Shown here one piece after another: positions 1 to 7,015 of a stretch of 32,194 nucleotides of DNA. The DNA is from an uncultured Candidatus Nitrosopumilus sp. (GTDB taxonomy: Archaea; Thermoproteota; Nitrososphaeria; Nitrososphaerales; Nitrosopumilaceae), in the NCBI GenBank assembly GCA_951812645.1, contig CATOSM010000007.1:1-32194 (forward strand), written 5' to 3'. The notes below the pieces were generated by a model. That model had not been told where the DNA came from. It did not search any database and saw nothing but the letters and a program-made list of their open reading frames with translations. A program made the translations under genes and the position numbers. How positions within the stretch are numbered: position 1 is the first letter of the stretch; every line of letters begins with the position of its first letter.

Positions 1-152
1 CGAAATAACTGATTGTGGTTGTTCAAGTTAATTTTATTTTTTTATTTACAATACTTTAGCATGATCTCTGTTAGACATAAATTTGAATAAAGATTACGAC
101 ATTAAAATATGAAATAAAGCATATCTAAATAGAACTAAAGGATTTGTCAAAT

Positions 153-445
153 ATGGATGTTGAAAGAATAACTGAAGAAATCAAAAAAGTTAACATAAAT
201 TTAGCATCTATACATCAAGACGAACTAGATCACCTGTCTCGATTATTTTTTGTTGAAATAATGACGAATGGATGGTACGGTATGGATGAAGTTGAAAAAG
301 TTTTAAAAATGTTATCTTATGAAGAACATACTAAAAAATCATACGTGAAATTGCAGAAACAATATGTTGTTTAAGATATCCACCACAAACTGTAGGGCGT
401 AATCCAGATGGCTATAAAAAATTGATGAGTAAAATTTTAAGTTAA
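153..445 (+). pseudogene. Small unknown gene, frame broken at an A6 run
   Basis: The uninterrupted frame from the ATG at 153 (or TTG at 144) stops at 374. Coding-like sequence continues in another frame to the stop at 443-445, reading ...EIAETICCLRYPP... and ending KKLMSKILS. One extra A in the A6 run at 333-338 would join the two into a protein of about 97 residues. An AAAGGA that may be a ribosome binding site lies at 136-141. I do not recognise the family: the N-terminal part looks helical and charged, with no membrane segment. It may be a real gene with a slippage mutation or a sequencing undercall. Confidence 0.45.
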
Positions 446-454
446 ATTAAGAAA

Positions 455-660
455 ATGTCAGAAAAAGGTCGCCCTAAATGTAATATCAATTATCACATGA
501 TTTCTGACTCTTGCAATACTCAATGTGTAAAAAATGTGGAGGTAAAATCATCTATCTAGATAATGAACTATCACAAAATAATAAAATGTTGCATGATCAT
601 ATGTGGTCTTCAAACCTTGCTACTTCTAAGGATGTAGATCCTAATTATATCCCAAAGTGA
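455..660 (+). pseudogene. Possible small CxxC protein, frame broken at an A6 run
   Basis: A frame from the ATG at 455 reads MSEKGRPKCN... and stops near 595. A second frame from the ATG at 523 reads MCKKCGGKIIYLDN... and stops at 658-660 (45 codons). Adding one A to the A6 run at 529-534 fuses them into about 69 residues with the pattern CNTQCVKKCGG, which could be a metal-binding knuckle. It begins 9 nt after the previous broken gene, as in an operon. The 45-codon frame alone could also be the gene. The family is not recognised and support is weak. The sequence from 661 to 776 shows nothing I can name. Confidence 0.3.
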
Positions 661-776
661 TAATTATCTTCAACACTCTACGTGTTTTACACTAAAATCA
701 AATTCGTAATACTATACAAAATTACAAAATTCAAATCTGTTAAGACATGCACATACATGATTGCCTTTTTCGGACC

Positions 777-893
777 CTATTTTTCAAGAATTTTAATTGA
801 TATTGGAAAGTGATCACTGTATCCCTTGTCATTGAACGAGCTTTTCTTTGACGGCCTGCCAAACCTCTTTGGCTTTTTGCCTGTTGAATTTTC
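777..893 (-). pseudogene. Out-of-frame C-terminal end of the EEP nuclease (SDH motif)
   Basis: On the minus strand the frame offset from the nuclease ORF reads ENSTGKKPKRFGRPSKKSS, then FNDKGYSDHFPI, and ends at a TAG (complement of 777-779). SDHFPI is the usual final catalytic motif of EEP enzymes. Its position directly after a full-length nuclease body marks it as the natural end of that gene. Removing one base (or adding two) around 888-895 would restore a protein of about 317 residues. Confidence 0.7.
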
Positions 894-1728
894 CTATGAT
901 CACGGAATCATCCTTTATGACCAGTTCTCCATTCTTCTGAAGCAGTCCCTTTGATGCCATGAACTGATCAAGTATTGAATACTCGCTGCCATAGGCATGG
1001 GTGTATTGGCCGTCTGCTACAAGATTCCACATTGGATTGAACAACTTTGGTGACCTTGACCTTGCCACAGAATTTCTGCTGCTGCTGCCTAGCGCATATT
1101 CCGTAATTGCCCTGTCAAAAGGAGCGTCATTGAAGTCACCCATGGCCAATATTGCAACCTTGTCTCCGTGAATATCCATTATTCTTTGGTTGTGATATGC
1201 CAATGCCTCCCCCGCAATTATTCTGAACGGCTCTGTGTCATACTTGCCTGATATCCTTGCTGGCCAATGGTTCCCAATAATCACCAGACGGTTACCCTTT
1301 TTTGTCATAAAGTTAACCTGCAGGATGTCCCTTGTCGTGTTTCGCTTGATCAGCCAATGCGAGAATATCTTCTCGACATCAAACAGATCAGAATCATAGA
1401 TAAAACCTACATCTATCCCACGACCGTCACCCATTTGCCAGTGGGCAATTTCATAATTTCTGCCACCGTCAATACTGTCAGCAAGCTTTTGCATTACGTT
1501 GTCATCCTCAATCTCACACATTCCCAAAATATCTGGGCCCCGATTTGAGTTAAGCTTGGAGATTATTTCTGACAGATTGGAAATCTTTTTGCTTAAGACC
1601 TTGTTGTTCCAGCCCTTCAACTCCCCTACAAGTTTTCTGGTTAATCGCTCTTCTCTTTGCCCGTAATCTTCAGTGTTAAACAGATTTTCAACATTCCACC
1701 AAGAAACATCATACTCTTTCAAGACCAT
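829..1728 (-). CDS. EEP-family (endonuclease/exonuclease/phosphatase) nuclease, C-terminus out of frame
   Basis: This 299-aa frame has the order of motifs of the metal-dependent EEP (DNase I-like) fold: WNVENLF near residue 11, the acidic LGMCEIEDD near residue 94, DGRGIDVGF, GNHWPAR near residue 150 and MGDFND near residue 196. The family normally ends with a catalytic SDH motif. Here the open frame ends VKEKLVQ without it, while GYSDHFPI followed by a stop lies just downstream in another frame (777-893). The gene therefore seems to carry a late frameshift that removes the catalytic His. It lies 98 nt downstream of the unknown 305-aa gene on the same strand, so the two may be co-transcribed. 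The substrate cannot be told from sequence. Confidence 0.85.
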   Translation of the reverse strand: MVLKEYDVSWWNVENLFNTEDYGQREERLTRKLVGELKGWNNKVLSKKISNLSEIISKLNSNRGPDILGMCEIEDDNVMQKLADSIDGGRNYEIAHWQMGDGRGIDVGFIYDSDLFDVEKIFSHWLIKRNTTRDILQVNFMTKKGNRLVIIGNHWPARISGKYDTEPFRIIAGEALAYHNQRIMDIHGDKVAILAMGDFNDAPFDRAITEYALGSSSRNSVARSRSPKLFNPMWNLVADGQYTHAYGSEYSILDQFMASKGLLQKNGELVIKDDSVIIGKFNRQKAKEVWQAVKEKLVQ

Positions 1729-1826
1729 CTCAAGTTAGAACGGGCATACTATCTTAAAAACTATCATAAAAGAATCGCACGAGATATTTCTTCAAAATCT
1801 TATTTTGCAATACTTGTCGCTATCAG

Positions 1827-2744
1827 TTATCGTTCTAATTGTTCTCGTGTCTTGTTGCCAAATTTTACGGGAGAGTCTTTGTCCCACGTTACGTATTCCC
1901 ACTTCCAAAAGTCATGGTTGTTGTCATGTGGTGCAAGTGAATGGTTTGAAGTGTTGACGAAAATTACCGGATGATTCTTATCCATAAAATAGTGTTTTAT
2001 TGCAACCTCTGCCCTGTTATGAGTAGAATCATCAAACAGCGTATCATTCCCGCTATAGATGTCCTTGAAATAGAATTTGCCTGATCTCTCTTCAAAGGAC
2101 TCTATGTCTGTGGTTCTGCCATATCTCTGAGACCTGAAAATCCTGTACAAGAAATCAAGGAACCAGTTTCTGCGAAGACTCTCATCGTTGAATATCAGCG
2201 TTATCTCATGGTTTCCGCTGTCGTGTTTGTGAACATGCACCTCCCTTAGGAAGTTTTTCCATGCGTCAATTCTTGGCTGATAGATGACAGGGACAAATTC
2301 GTCAAAAACCTCATCACCATGGTCTGACTCGATCAGTTCCAAAGTTTCAGGCGGATTTCCCTGTTTTTGTTTTATCTCATCAAGCAGGTCATTTATGGCC
2401 TGACTGCTCTCGGATTTTACATTGACATCGTTTAGATCTCTGTGATGATTGTCACGGCTTTGCTGAACAGTAAATTCCAGTTCATTATCTGTTGCTTTTT
2501 TCACGTCCGTAGCCACAAAACCCATCATAAGGTTCACCGAAAAGTCAGAGTTTGCATATTCTGAATAGCCGTAATGTCTCCTTCGAAGAACAACCCTTAC
2601 TCTGTTGTCAGTCATTCCGATGATTGTGACTTTGCAATCCTTGTAACTCCATGTCCTGTCCTGATTCTTCCAGTTAAGGTACCGTCTTGCACCTTCCATT
2701 CTTTCCTCGTAGATCTCTTGCCTGTATGAAAAGATGAAGATCAT
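1827..2744 (-). CDS. Hypothetical protein, 305 aa, upstream of the EEP nuclease
   Basis: I do not recognise this protein. It starts with ATG at 2744, although an internal Met at residue 16 (MEGARRYL) preceded by GAGGAAAG is an alternative. It has no signal peptide or clear membrane segments. The sequence is rich in charged and aromatic residues, with a conserved-looking C-terminal stretch HPVIFVNTSNHSLAPHDNN followed by a Trp-rich part (FWKWEYVTW, ending near residue 290). The middle (about 110-150) is acidic and helical. It is intact in a region where most genes are broken. It precedes the nuclease gene on the same strand, so it could be a partner or sensor for it, but that is only inferred from position. 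Confidence 0.7.
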   Translation of the reverse strand: MIFIFSYRQEIYEERMEGARRYLNWKNQDRTWSYKDCKVTIIGMTDNRVRVVLRRRHYGYSEYANSDFSVNLMMGFVATDVKKATDNELEFTVQQSRDNHHRDLNDVNVKSESSQAINDLLDEIKQKQGNPPETLELIESDHGDEVFDEFVPVIYQPRIDAWKNFLREVHVHKHDSGNHEITLIFNDESLRRNWFLDFLYRIFRSQRYGRTTDIESFEERSGKFYFKDIYSGNDTLFDDSTHNRAEVAIKHYFMDKNHPVIFVNTSNHSLAPHDNNHDFWKWEYVTWDKDSPVKFGNKTREQLER

Positions 2745-2871
2745 TACTTGTAGTTGCGTTTGACAGTTTTAAACAACAACTCATCCTAAAACCGATCATT
2801 TTGTAAATAATTCATGACAATCGGGATCTAAGAATGACTCTGCCGATGTATCTTTCATGATTCACAAAGAA

Positions 2872-3187
2872 ATGTCAGACATTCAATGGAACAGTTCTAT
2901 CACATCTGCCAAAGCCTGCAAAAACTGGCAGGCCAAGATGCAATGACAGAAACACAATCAACGGAATATTGTTTGTCCTAACAACCGGCTGCAGGTGGGC
3001 AGACATGCCGGACAGATACGGTTCAAAATCCACCGCGCATCTGAGATTCTCAGAACTGCAGCAAAAGGGAATATGGAAAAGGATTCTATCAGGACTGATA
3101 AAATCCGCACACAGACAGGGAAAAATCAACCTGGAAAAAATATCGGTTGATTCATCGTCAGTTCCCTCCAAAAAGGGGGCGACGTGA
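2872..3187 (+). pseudogene. IS5 transposase, N-terminal half
   Basis: The first ATG (2872) opens MSDIQW, the usual start of IS5-type transposases, but that frame soon ends. The expected continuation (LPKPAKTGRPR, NGILFVLTTGCRW) lies in another frame, so a frameshift falls near 2897-2905. The second frame runs past the first catalytic Asp (VDSSSVPSKKG) and stops at 3187. The longest uninterrupted ORF here starts at an internal ATG at 2969. Confidence 0.65.
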
Positions 3188-3648
3188 TCGGATTTGACGG
3201 GTTCAAGAGAGTCACAGGCACGAAATTACACGTTGCGGTAGACGGTACCGGCCTGCCAGTATCAATCGTAATGAGCCCTGCAAATGAGCATGACAGTACG
3301 AAATTCGTAGACGTGATGGAACCAGTTTCGGATTTTGCAGACGATTCCATGATGGAACAGATGGTTTCAGTCTATGCAGACAGGGGATACGATTCAAAAC
3401 CAATTCGCAGTTATGCAAGATCAAGAAACATCATTCCGTGCATTCCTTTTGGAAAAAACAGCAGGACGACAGATGATGATGCGGGCAAGGACAGTTACGA
3501 CAAGACAAGGTTTGTAGCGGAACGGTTCTTTGCCTGGCTGAAAAACGGGTTTCACAGAACAGGAATCAGATGTGAAAGAAACGCGGGAAATTATCCCGGA
3601 CTGGTTAGCATTGCGTCATTTTTGATGTATTGCAGGGTTTTAATATGA
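3184..3648 (+). pseudogene. IS5 transposase, C-terminal half
   Basis: This 154-aa frame carries the second Asp (ADRGYD) and the Glu region (ERFFAWLK) of the IS5 transposase. It overlaps the upstream half at GTGA. A -1 shift in the A5G5 tract at 3170-3179 would join KKG to GDVIGFDGFK, matching the usual uninterrupted family sequence. Some IS5 relatives use programmed -1 frameshifting to join two ORFs, so this junction may be functional. The extra break near 2900 argues that the whole gene is dead. Confidence 0.65.
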
Positions 3649-3689
3649 GTTGAATGCAAAACCATAATTTTAAGGGGAATAAAGGGAAA

Positions 3690-3712
3690 AAGGAACCATT
3701 TTTTGGTTCTTT
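3690..3712 (+). repeat. GGAACCA hairpin, copy 1
   Basis: AAGGAACCA and TGGTTCTTT face each other across a five-T loop, giving a nine-pair stem with one G-U. It lies 42 nt after the transposase stop. A nearly identical copy lies 120 nt further on. It could act as a terminator-like hairpin, although the T run is in the loop rather than only after the stem. Confidence 0.6.
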
Positions 3713-3809
3713 ATGGTCTGAATTAAAATTACAAGAAAGAAGAAAAAGAATGCTTTTTGTTAGGATACAAAAGAACCATTGGTACCTAAAGAATATTTTT
3801 TTGGGTAAC

Positions 3810-3832
3810 AAGGAACCATTTTTTGGTTCTTT
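3810..3832 (+). repeat. GGAACCA hairpin, copy 2
   Basis: The 21-nt core is the same as the hairpin at 3690-3712, and the following sequence is T-rich (TTTTTGTTC). A third, partial relative (AAAAGAACCATTGGTACC) lies at 3769-3786 between them. The spacing of the two full copies is exactly 120 nt. Confidence 0.6.
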
Positions 3833-4045
3833 TTGTTCTTTGTTGGTAAATTCACTGTTAAAAATAGAGCATTCTCTTTGAAATGATGAAAAAGATCTAT
3901 TGTACAAAAAATATTTGCAAAAAGGACATATCAAAAAGGAAACAAGTGAATGATCTTAATTTCAATCGGGCTGCCCAAAGATTAAAACCAATTCTGACAG
4001 TTATTTTATTGTTGAACTAACCAACGGAATTAGTCTACAAACCAA
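3833..4045. other. Non-coding stretch between the IS remnant and the next broken ORF
   Basis: I see no supported gene, RNA or repeat here. Open frames through 3654-3881 contain the hairpin repeats read as protein (EPFFGS twice) and look spurious. Confidence 0.4.
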
Positions 4046-4316
4046 TTGACACAAATAAATCCAAAACATGCTCCAAGAAATATTGATACGGAATCAATAG
4101 AAGGCATTTCTTCTAAAGAAACTGTACTTGCATATTGTCATAACATGAATCTGTACGTGAGAACAAGGTTTGCCAAGAATTGTTGAAGAACCACACAAGA
4201 TGATCAATAACGCCTACCTTTATGTTACAGGTGCAGAAAAACACCAGTTCCTGTTTTGCTCATTTATGATATCTGTCCTCTATATGGCAGAGAATTTTCT
4301 CTATCTTTCTATGTGA
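4046..4316 (+). pseudogene. Unknown small ORF of about 90 aa, frameshifted
   Basis: A TTG-started frame reads MTQINPKHAPRNID...KETVLAYCHNMNLYVR and then degenerates to a stop at 4186. A second frame reads GLPRIVEEPHKMINNAYLYV, then TGAEKHQFLFCSFMISVLYM, and ends at 4314-4316. Removing one base near 4158-4164 joins them. Both parts have natural residue composition, and the end is hydrophobic. The family is not recognised. Confidence 0.4.
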
Positions 4317-4323
4317 TGTGGTG

Positions 4324-4374
4324 CTTTGTGTAACAATAATCGCCTATGGGTAAATTATCGTGACACAAAATATA
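4324..4374 (+). promoter_or_regulatory. AbiE-type operator repeat, copy 1
   Basis: This 51-nt block matches 4386-4436 at 47 of 51 positions. Inside it are two 16-nt arms in inverted orientation, TTTGTGTAACAATAAT (4325-4340) and ATTATCGTGACACAAA (4354-4369), which match as an inverted repeat at 14 of 16 positions around a 13-nt spacer. It lies directly upstream of the TATA-like box of the AbiEi-like gene. AbiEi antitoxins are known to repress their own operon by binding inverted repeats, so this is very likely its operator. Confidence 0.7.
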
Positions 4375-4375
4375 A

Positions 4376-4385
4376 TTTTTATATA
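4376..4385 (+). promoter_or_regulatory. TATA-like box between the two operator copies
   Basis: TTTTTATATA sits exactly between the two repeats. A start site about 26 nt on (near 4406) would fall inside operator copy 2, so a bound repressor would block both TFB/TBP access and initiation. Confidence 0.5.
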
Positions 4386-4436
4386 CTTTGTGTAACAATA
4401 ATTGCGTATAGGTGAATTATCGTGACACAAAATATA
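4386..4436 (+). promoter_or_regulatory. AbiE-type operator repeat, copy 2, overlapping the start codon
   Basis: This is the second copy of the 51-nt block, offset by 62 nt (about six helical turns, so the same face). Its arms are at 4387-4402 and 4416-4431. The right arm contains the GTG start codon (4422) of the AbiEi-like gene, so the operator extends into the coding region. Confidence 0.7.
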
Positions 4437-5237
4437 CATGTTGGACTCCAAAATAGACTTCTTTTGGAACTCGCAGAAAAGGAGACTAGTGTGTTTGGCT
4501 TTGAGGATGCCAAGAAGATTCTACAGTCCAACAATTCAGCAACAAGACATGTCCTTATGAACCTGACAAAGAAAAGACGATTACAGAGAATAGAGAGGGG
4601 AAAATATCTACTGATACCAGAAAGAGCAGGCCAAGAACTGCACTGGGCCGAATCCCCTTGGGTGATAGTTCCTCATCTTATCGATGTCTATTATGTTGGC
4701 TTTTGGACTGCAATGAACTACTGGGATATGACAGAACAGATACCACATACCGTATTTGTTGCAACAACAAAAAGAAAAAGAAATCTAGAATTTGGAAATC
4801 AAAGATTTGAATTTGTAGCCTTGTCAAAGAAAAAATTCTTTGGTTCTGTCAAAGAAAAAGCAGGCAAAAAAGAGTCTTTCAATATCTCTTCCAGAGAAAA
4901 AACGATTGTGGATGGACTAATGCATCCTGAATACTGTGGAGGAATGGCAGAGGTAACTAAAGCGATGTGGAATGCACGAAAAGACGTTAACTGGCAGACA
5001 GTCATTGAAATTGCAGAGAAAGTAGAAATTAATGTAGTTTTGAAACGTCTGGGCTATCTGCTTTCTATTCTTGATATTGAAGGAAATATTTCAGAGAAAG
5101 CTAAAGAAAAAATAAAAAAATCTCCATATCATTACCTTGATCCTATTGCCAACAAAGACAAAATTAAAAATTCAAAAGAGTATGGATTGATAATCAACAG
5201 AACAAAAGACGAACTGCTTGGTTGGATGGAATACTGA
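4422..5237 (+). CDS. AbiEi-like antitoxin / autorepressor (type IV TA)
   Basis: This 271-aa protein has a winged-helix N-terminus (residues about 8-70: LLLELAEKE, then NNSATRHVLMNLTKKRRLQR and IERGKYLLIP). The larger C-terminal domain carries WVIVPHLIDVYYVGFWTAMNYW and REKTIVDGLMHPEYCGG, typical of AbiEi and related abortive-infection antitoxins. In the family the HTH binds the operon promoter and the C-terminal domain counteracts the AbiEii toxin. The GTG start is inside operator copy 2, and no good downstream Met exists before the HTH. The stop overlaps the toxin start (TGATG at 5235-5239), showing translational coupling. The gene is intact while the toxin frame is broken. Base composition is AT-rich like the neighbourhood. 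Confidence 0.82.
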   Translation: MTQNIHVGLQNRLLLELAEKETSVFGFEDAKKILQSNNSATRHVLMNLTKKRRLQRIERGKYLLIPERAGQELHWAESPWVIVPHLIDVYYVGFWTAMNYWDMTEQIPHTVFVATTKRKRNLEFGNQRFEFVALSKKKFFGSVKEKAGKKESFNISSREKTIVDGLMHPEYCGGMAEVTKAMWNARKDVNWQTVIEIAEKVEINVVLKRLGYLLSILDIEGNISEKAKEKIKKSPYHYLDPIANKDKIKNSKEYGLIINRTKDELLGWMEY

Positions 5238-5661
5238 TGGATGGGCAATCGCCTAGAAAGTTAGCAGGCAAATATCAGATTCCTCTTGGAACATTGGAAA
5301 AAGATTATGCATTAACAAACTTGTTGTCAGTGATCGCCAATTTTCCAAAATTGAATAAAATGGTTTTCAAAGGTGGCACAGCGCTAAAGAAAGTATACTT
5401 TGAAAATTTCAGGTTTTCTGAAGATCTTGATTTTGTTTGTCTTGAGGATGTATCTGAGAATTTCATGAATTTTATAAGAGAAAACATGCAGGGGGGAGAT
5501 TAGAAAATATGAACAGAAATACGGTATTCAAATCAAAATCGTAGTAGAATGACAACTTTTGGGACTGGAATAAGACAACTTACTACCCTAGTCCGGTTGG
5601 TGTCAAACCCAATTGTTTTGAAACAATTTTGTTGTTTCATTCGGTCATAAGGCATTTGTAA
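5237..5661 (+). pseudogene. AbiEii-like nucleotidyltransferase toxin, frameshifted
   Basis: The intact part (5237-5503) has the AbiEii/MNT-fold hallmarks: TLEKDYALTNLL, FKGGTALKKVYF and FRFSEDLDF, the last with the metal-binding Asp pair. It then stops at 5503 after 88 residues, whereas the family is usually close to 250-300. The frame after a G6 run (5491-5496) continues naturally as EIRKYEQKYGIQIKIVVE. A further shift near 5546-5549 leads into NDNFWDWNKTTYYPSP... up to 5661. At least two single-base-type lesions are therefore present, and the C-terminal body seems lost. Without it the toxin is probably inactive. The ATG start overlaps the antitoxin stop. Confidence 0.75.
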
Positions 5662-5872
5662 GATTTGAATTCACAACACTTGTTTCTAGAATTAAGAAAT
5701 TTTTGAGCTTTAGATATCTTAAATATATGAATCTCTGAAGAAACGTTGCAGATGGAATTGTTTCATAAAAGTTTTACACAATCACTTATGATCAATTTTA
5801 CAATTAGACACAAATCGTATCAATCTCTTATTGATCGTGGTTTGCCAAAATCTTTATAGTCACTCTGCGTTT
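5662..5872. other. AT-rich stretch after the toxin remnant
   Basis: A short frame (about 5645-5737, GHKAFVRFEFTTLVSRIKK) could be more of the decayed toxin, but support is weak. From about 5740 to the rfcS stop I see no gene or repeat. Confidence 0.3.
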
Positions 5873-6823
5873 TTAGCCTTCTACCTTAGATAATTCTGCC
5901 AACATTGCAGATAGTTGGATTTCGGAATTTGCTCCAACCAATACTCTATAATCATACTTTGCAATGATTTCTAAAATGTCAGCTAGCTTGTCATGTTTTG
6001 ATTTGAACACTGCGGAGTTTAGATATTTTAGAAAATCTGATTCAGACATTCCATAGACTTTCACCAATTCTATCATCCTCTCTCTTGCTTCTCCCACCTT
6101 GCCCGATAATGCGATTTTTAGCACTTGATCAACATCGCTTGTCTTTGTCAAACCAGCTGATGCCTTTACGTTTTCCTCAGTAACTCCCCCAAGACTTGCA
6201 GTTGCCTGCATCAGATTAATGGCGTGTCTGAGGTCTCCTTCAGAGTAATCATAAACTGCCTTGAGGCCTTTTTTGTCAGTCCTTACTTTTTCAGCCTCTG
6301 CAATAAACCCTAGCCTGGCAACAACATCCTCTTCAGACACTGTGGTAAACTTGAAGGTGGCACATCTGCTCTGAATCGGGTCTATGATTTTTGAAATATT
6401 GTTAGCTATGAAAATAAACCTGCAAATCTTTGCGGTATCCTCTATAATTCGTCTTAGGGCTGTTTGTGCATCCCCTGTCATTTCGTCTGCCTCATCTAAA
6501 ATGATGATTTTGAATGGAACCTCCGCCATTCCTGCAAATCTGGAGAATTTTTTGACTTTCTCTCGGACCATTCCTATCCCTCTCTCATCTGATGCGTTTA
6601 GCTCTAGTGTGTAATCTTTAGCGTAGTCTCCTAAAATCTGCCTTGCAACGCACAGTGCTGTAGTTGTTTTTCCAACACCTGCAGAACCTGAAAACATCAA
6701 GTGTGGCATGTCCGTTGGATCTTTGATTAAAGCCTCCAAACTACCAATAATTTCAGTCTGGTTTACAATATCTGAGAGTTTTTGAGGTCTGTACTTTTCT
6801 ACCCACATACCTGTTTCAGCCAT
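5873..6823 (-). CDS. rfcS: Replication factor C small subunit
   Basis: RFC small subunit, the ATPase of the clamp loader that opens PCNA and places it on primed DNA. Visible motifs are WVEKYRPQKL at the N-terminus, Walker A SGSAGVGKTTT near residue 46, Walker B IILDEADEMT near residue 107, the SRC sensor (IDPIQSRCATFKF) near residue 149, and the C-terminal collar domain. At 316 aa it is of normal size. I chose the ATG at 6823 (MAETGMWVEKYRP) over the TTG nine bases upstream because a TATA-like box lies 28 nt before it. The large subunit is encoded far away in the same window (30012-31181). It stands alone on the minus strand next to the GINS-MCM operon. Confidence 0.97.
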   Translation of the reverse strand: MAETGMWVEKYRPQKLSDIVNQTEIIGSLEALIKDPTDMPHLMFSGSAGVGKTTTALCVARQILGDYAKDYTLELNASDERGIGMVREKVKKFSRFAGMAEVPFKIIILDEADEMTGDAQTALRRIIEDTAKICRFIFIANNISKIIDPIQSRCATFKFTTVSEEDVVARLGFIAEAEKVRTDKKGLKAVYDYSEGDLRHAINLMQATASLGGVTEENVKASAGLTKTSDVDQVLKIALSGKVGEARERMIELVKVYGMSESDFLKYLNSAVFKSKHDKLADILEIIAKYDYRVLVGANSEIQLSAMLAELSKVEG

Positions 6824-6845
6824 GTATATCAAATGCTAAATCCCA

Positions 6846-6856
6846 CTAATAAATCC
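6846..6856 (-). promoter_or_regulatory. TATA-like box of rfcS
   Basis: The minus strand reads GGATTTATTAG, centred 28 nt before the ATG at 6823, consistent with a leaderless or near-leaderless transcript. Confidence 0.4.
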
Positions 6857-7015
6857 GAATTGGTTATTCTCACATGCCCCTGTCTTAAAATCAAATCTCA
6901 CTCTAGATACATCCGATCAGCCTGAAATCAATTAGGATCAAATGATCTAACTAAATTGTTAACAGAATTGATCGATCCGGTACTTGAGGATCCAAATCAG
7001 AAAAAGTGATCTTAA

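Larger units (their letters stand above)
2872..3648 (+). mobile_element. IS5-type insertion sequence, transposase in broken frames
   Basis: The region encodes an IS5-family DDE transposase spread over three frames. Frame one gives MSDIQW, frame two LPKPAKTGRPR then NGILFVLTTGCRWADMP up to 3187, and frame three GFDGFKRVTGTKLHVAVD up to 3648. DDE landmarks are visible: VDSSS for the first Asp, VYADRGYDS for the second and RFVAERFFAWLK for the Glu. I could not find convincing terminal inverted repeats or a target duplication, so only the coding part is delimited. Confidence 0.75.

Noticed and set aside
1267..1974. Plus-strand frames opposite the nuclease and the 305-aa gene
   Set aside because: Poor composition and wholly antisense to genes with clear or better coding character.
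3654..3881. 75-aa open frame with EPFFGS repeated twice
   Set aside because: The repeats come from the two DNA hairpins, and composition is Lys/Phe-rich as in AT-rich non-coding DNA.
4324..4436. Possible attachment site or IS end instead of operator
   Set aside because: The repeats are symmetric, bracket a TATA box and cover the antitoxin start, which fits autoregulation better; no integrase is nearby.
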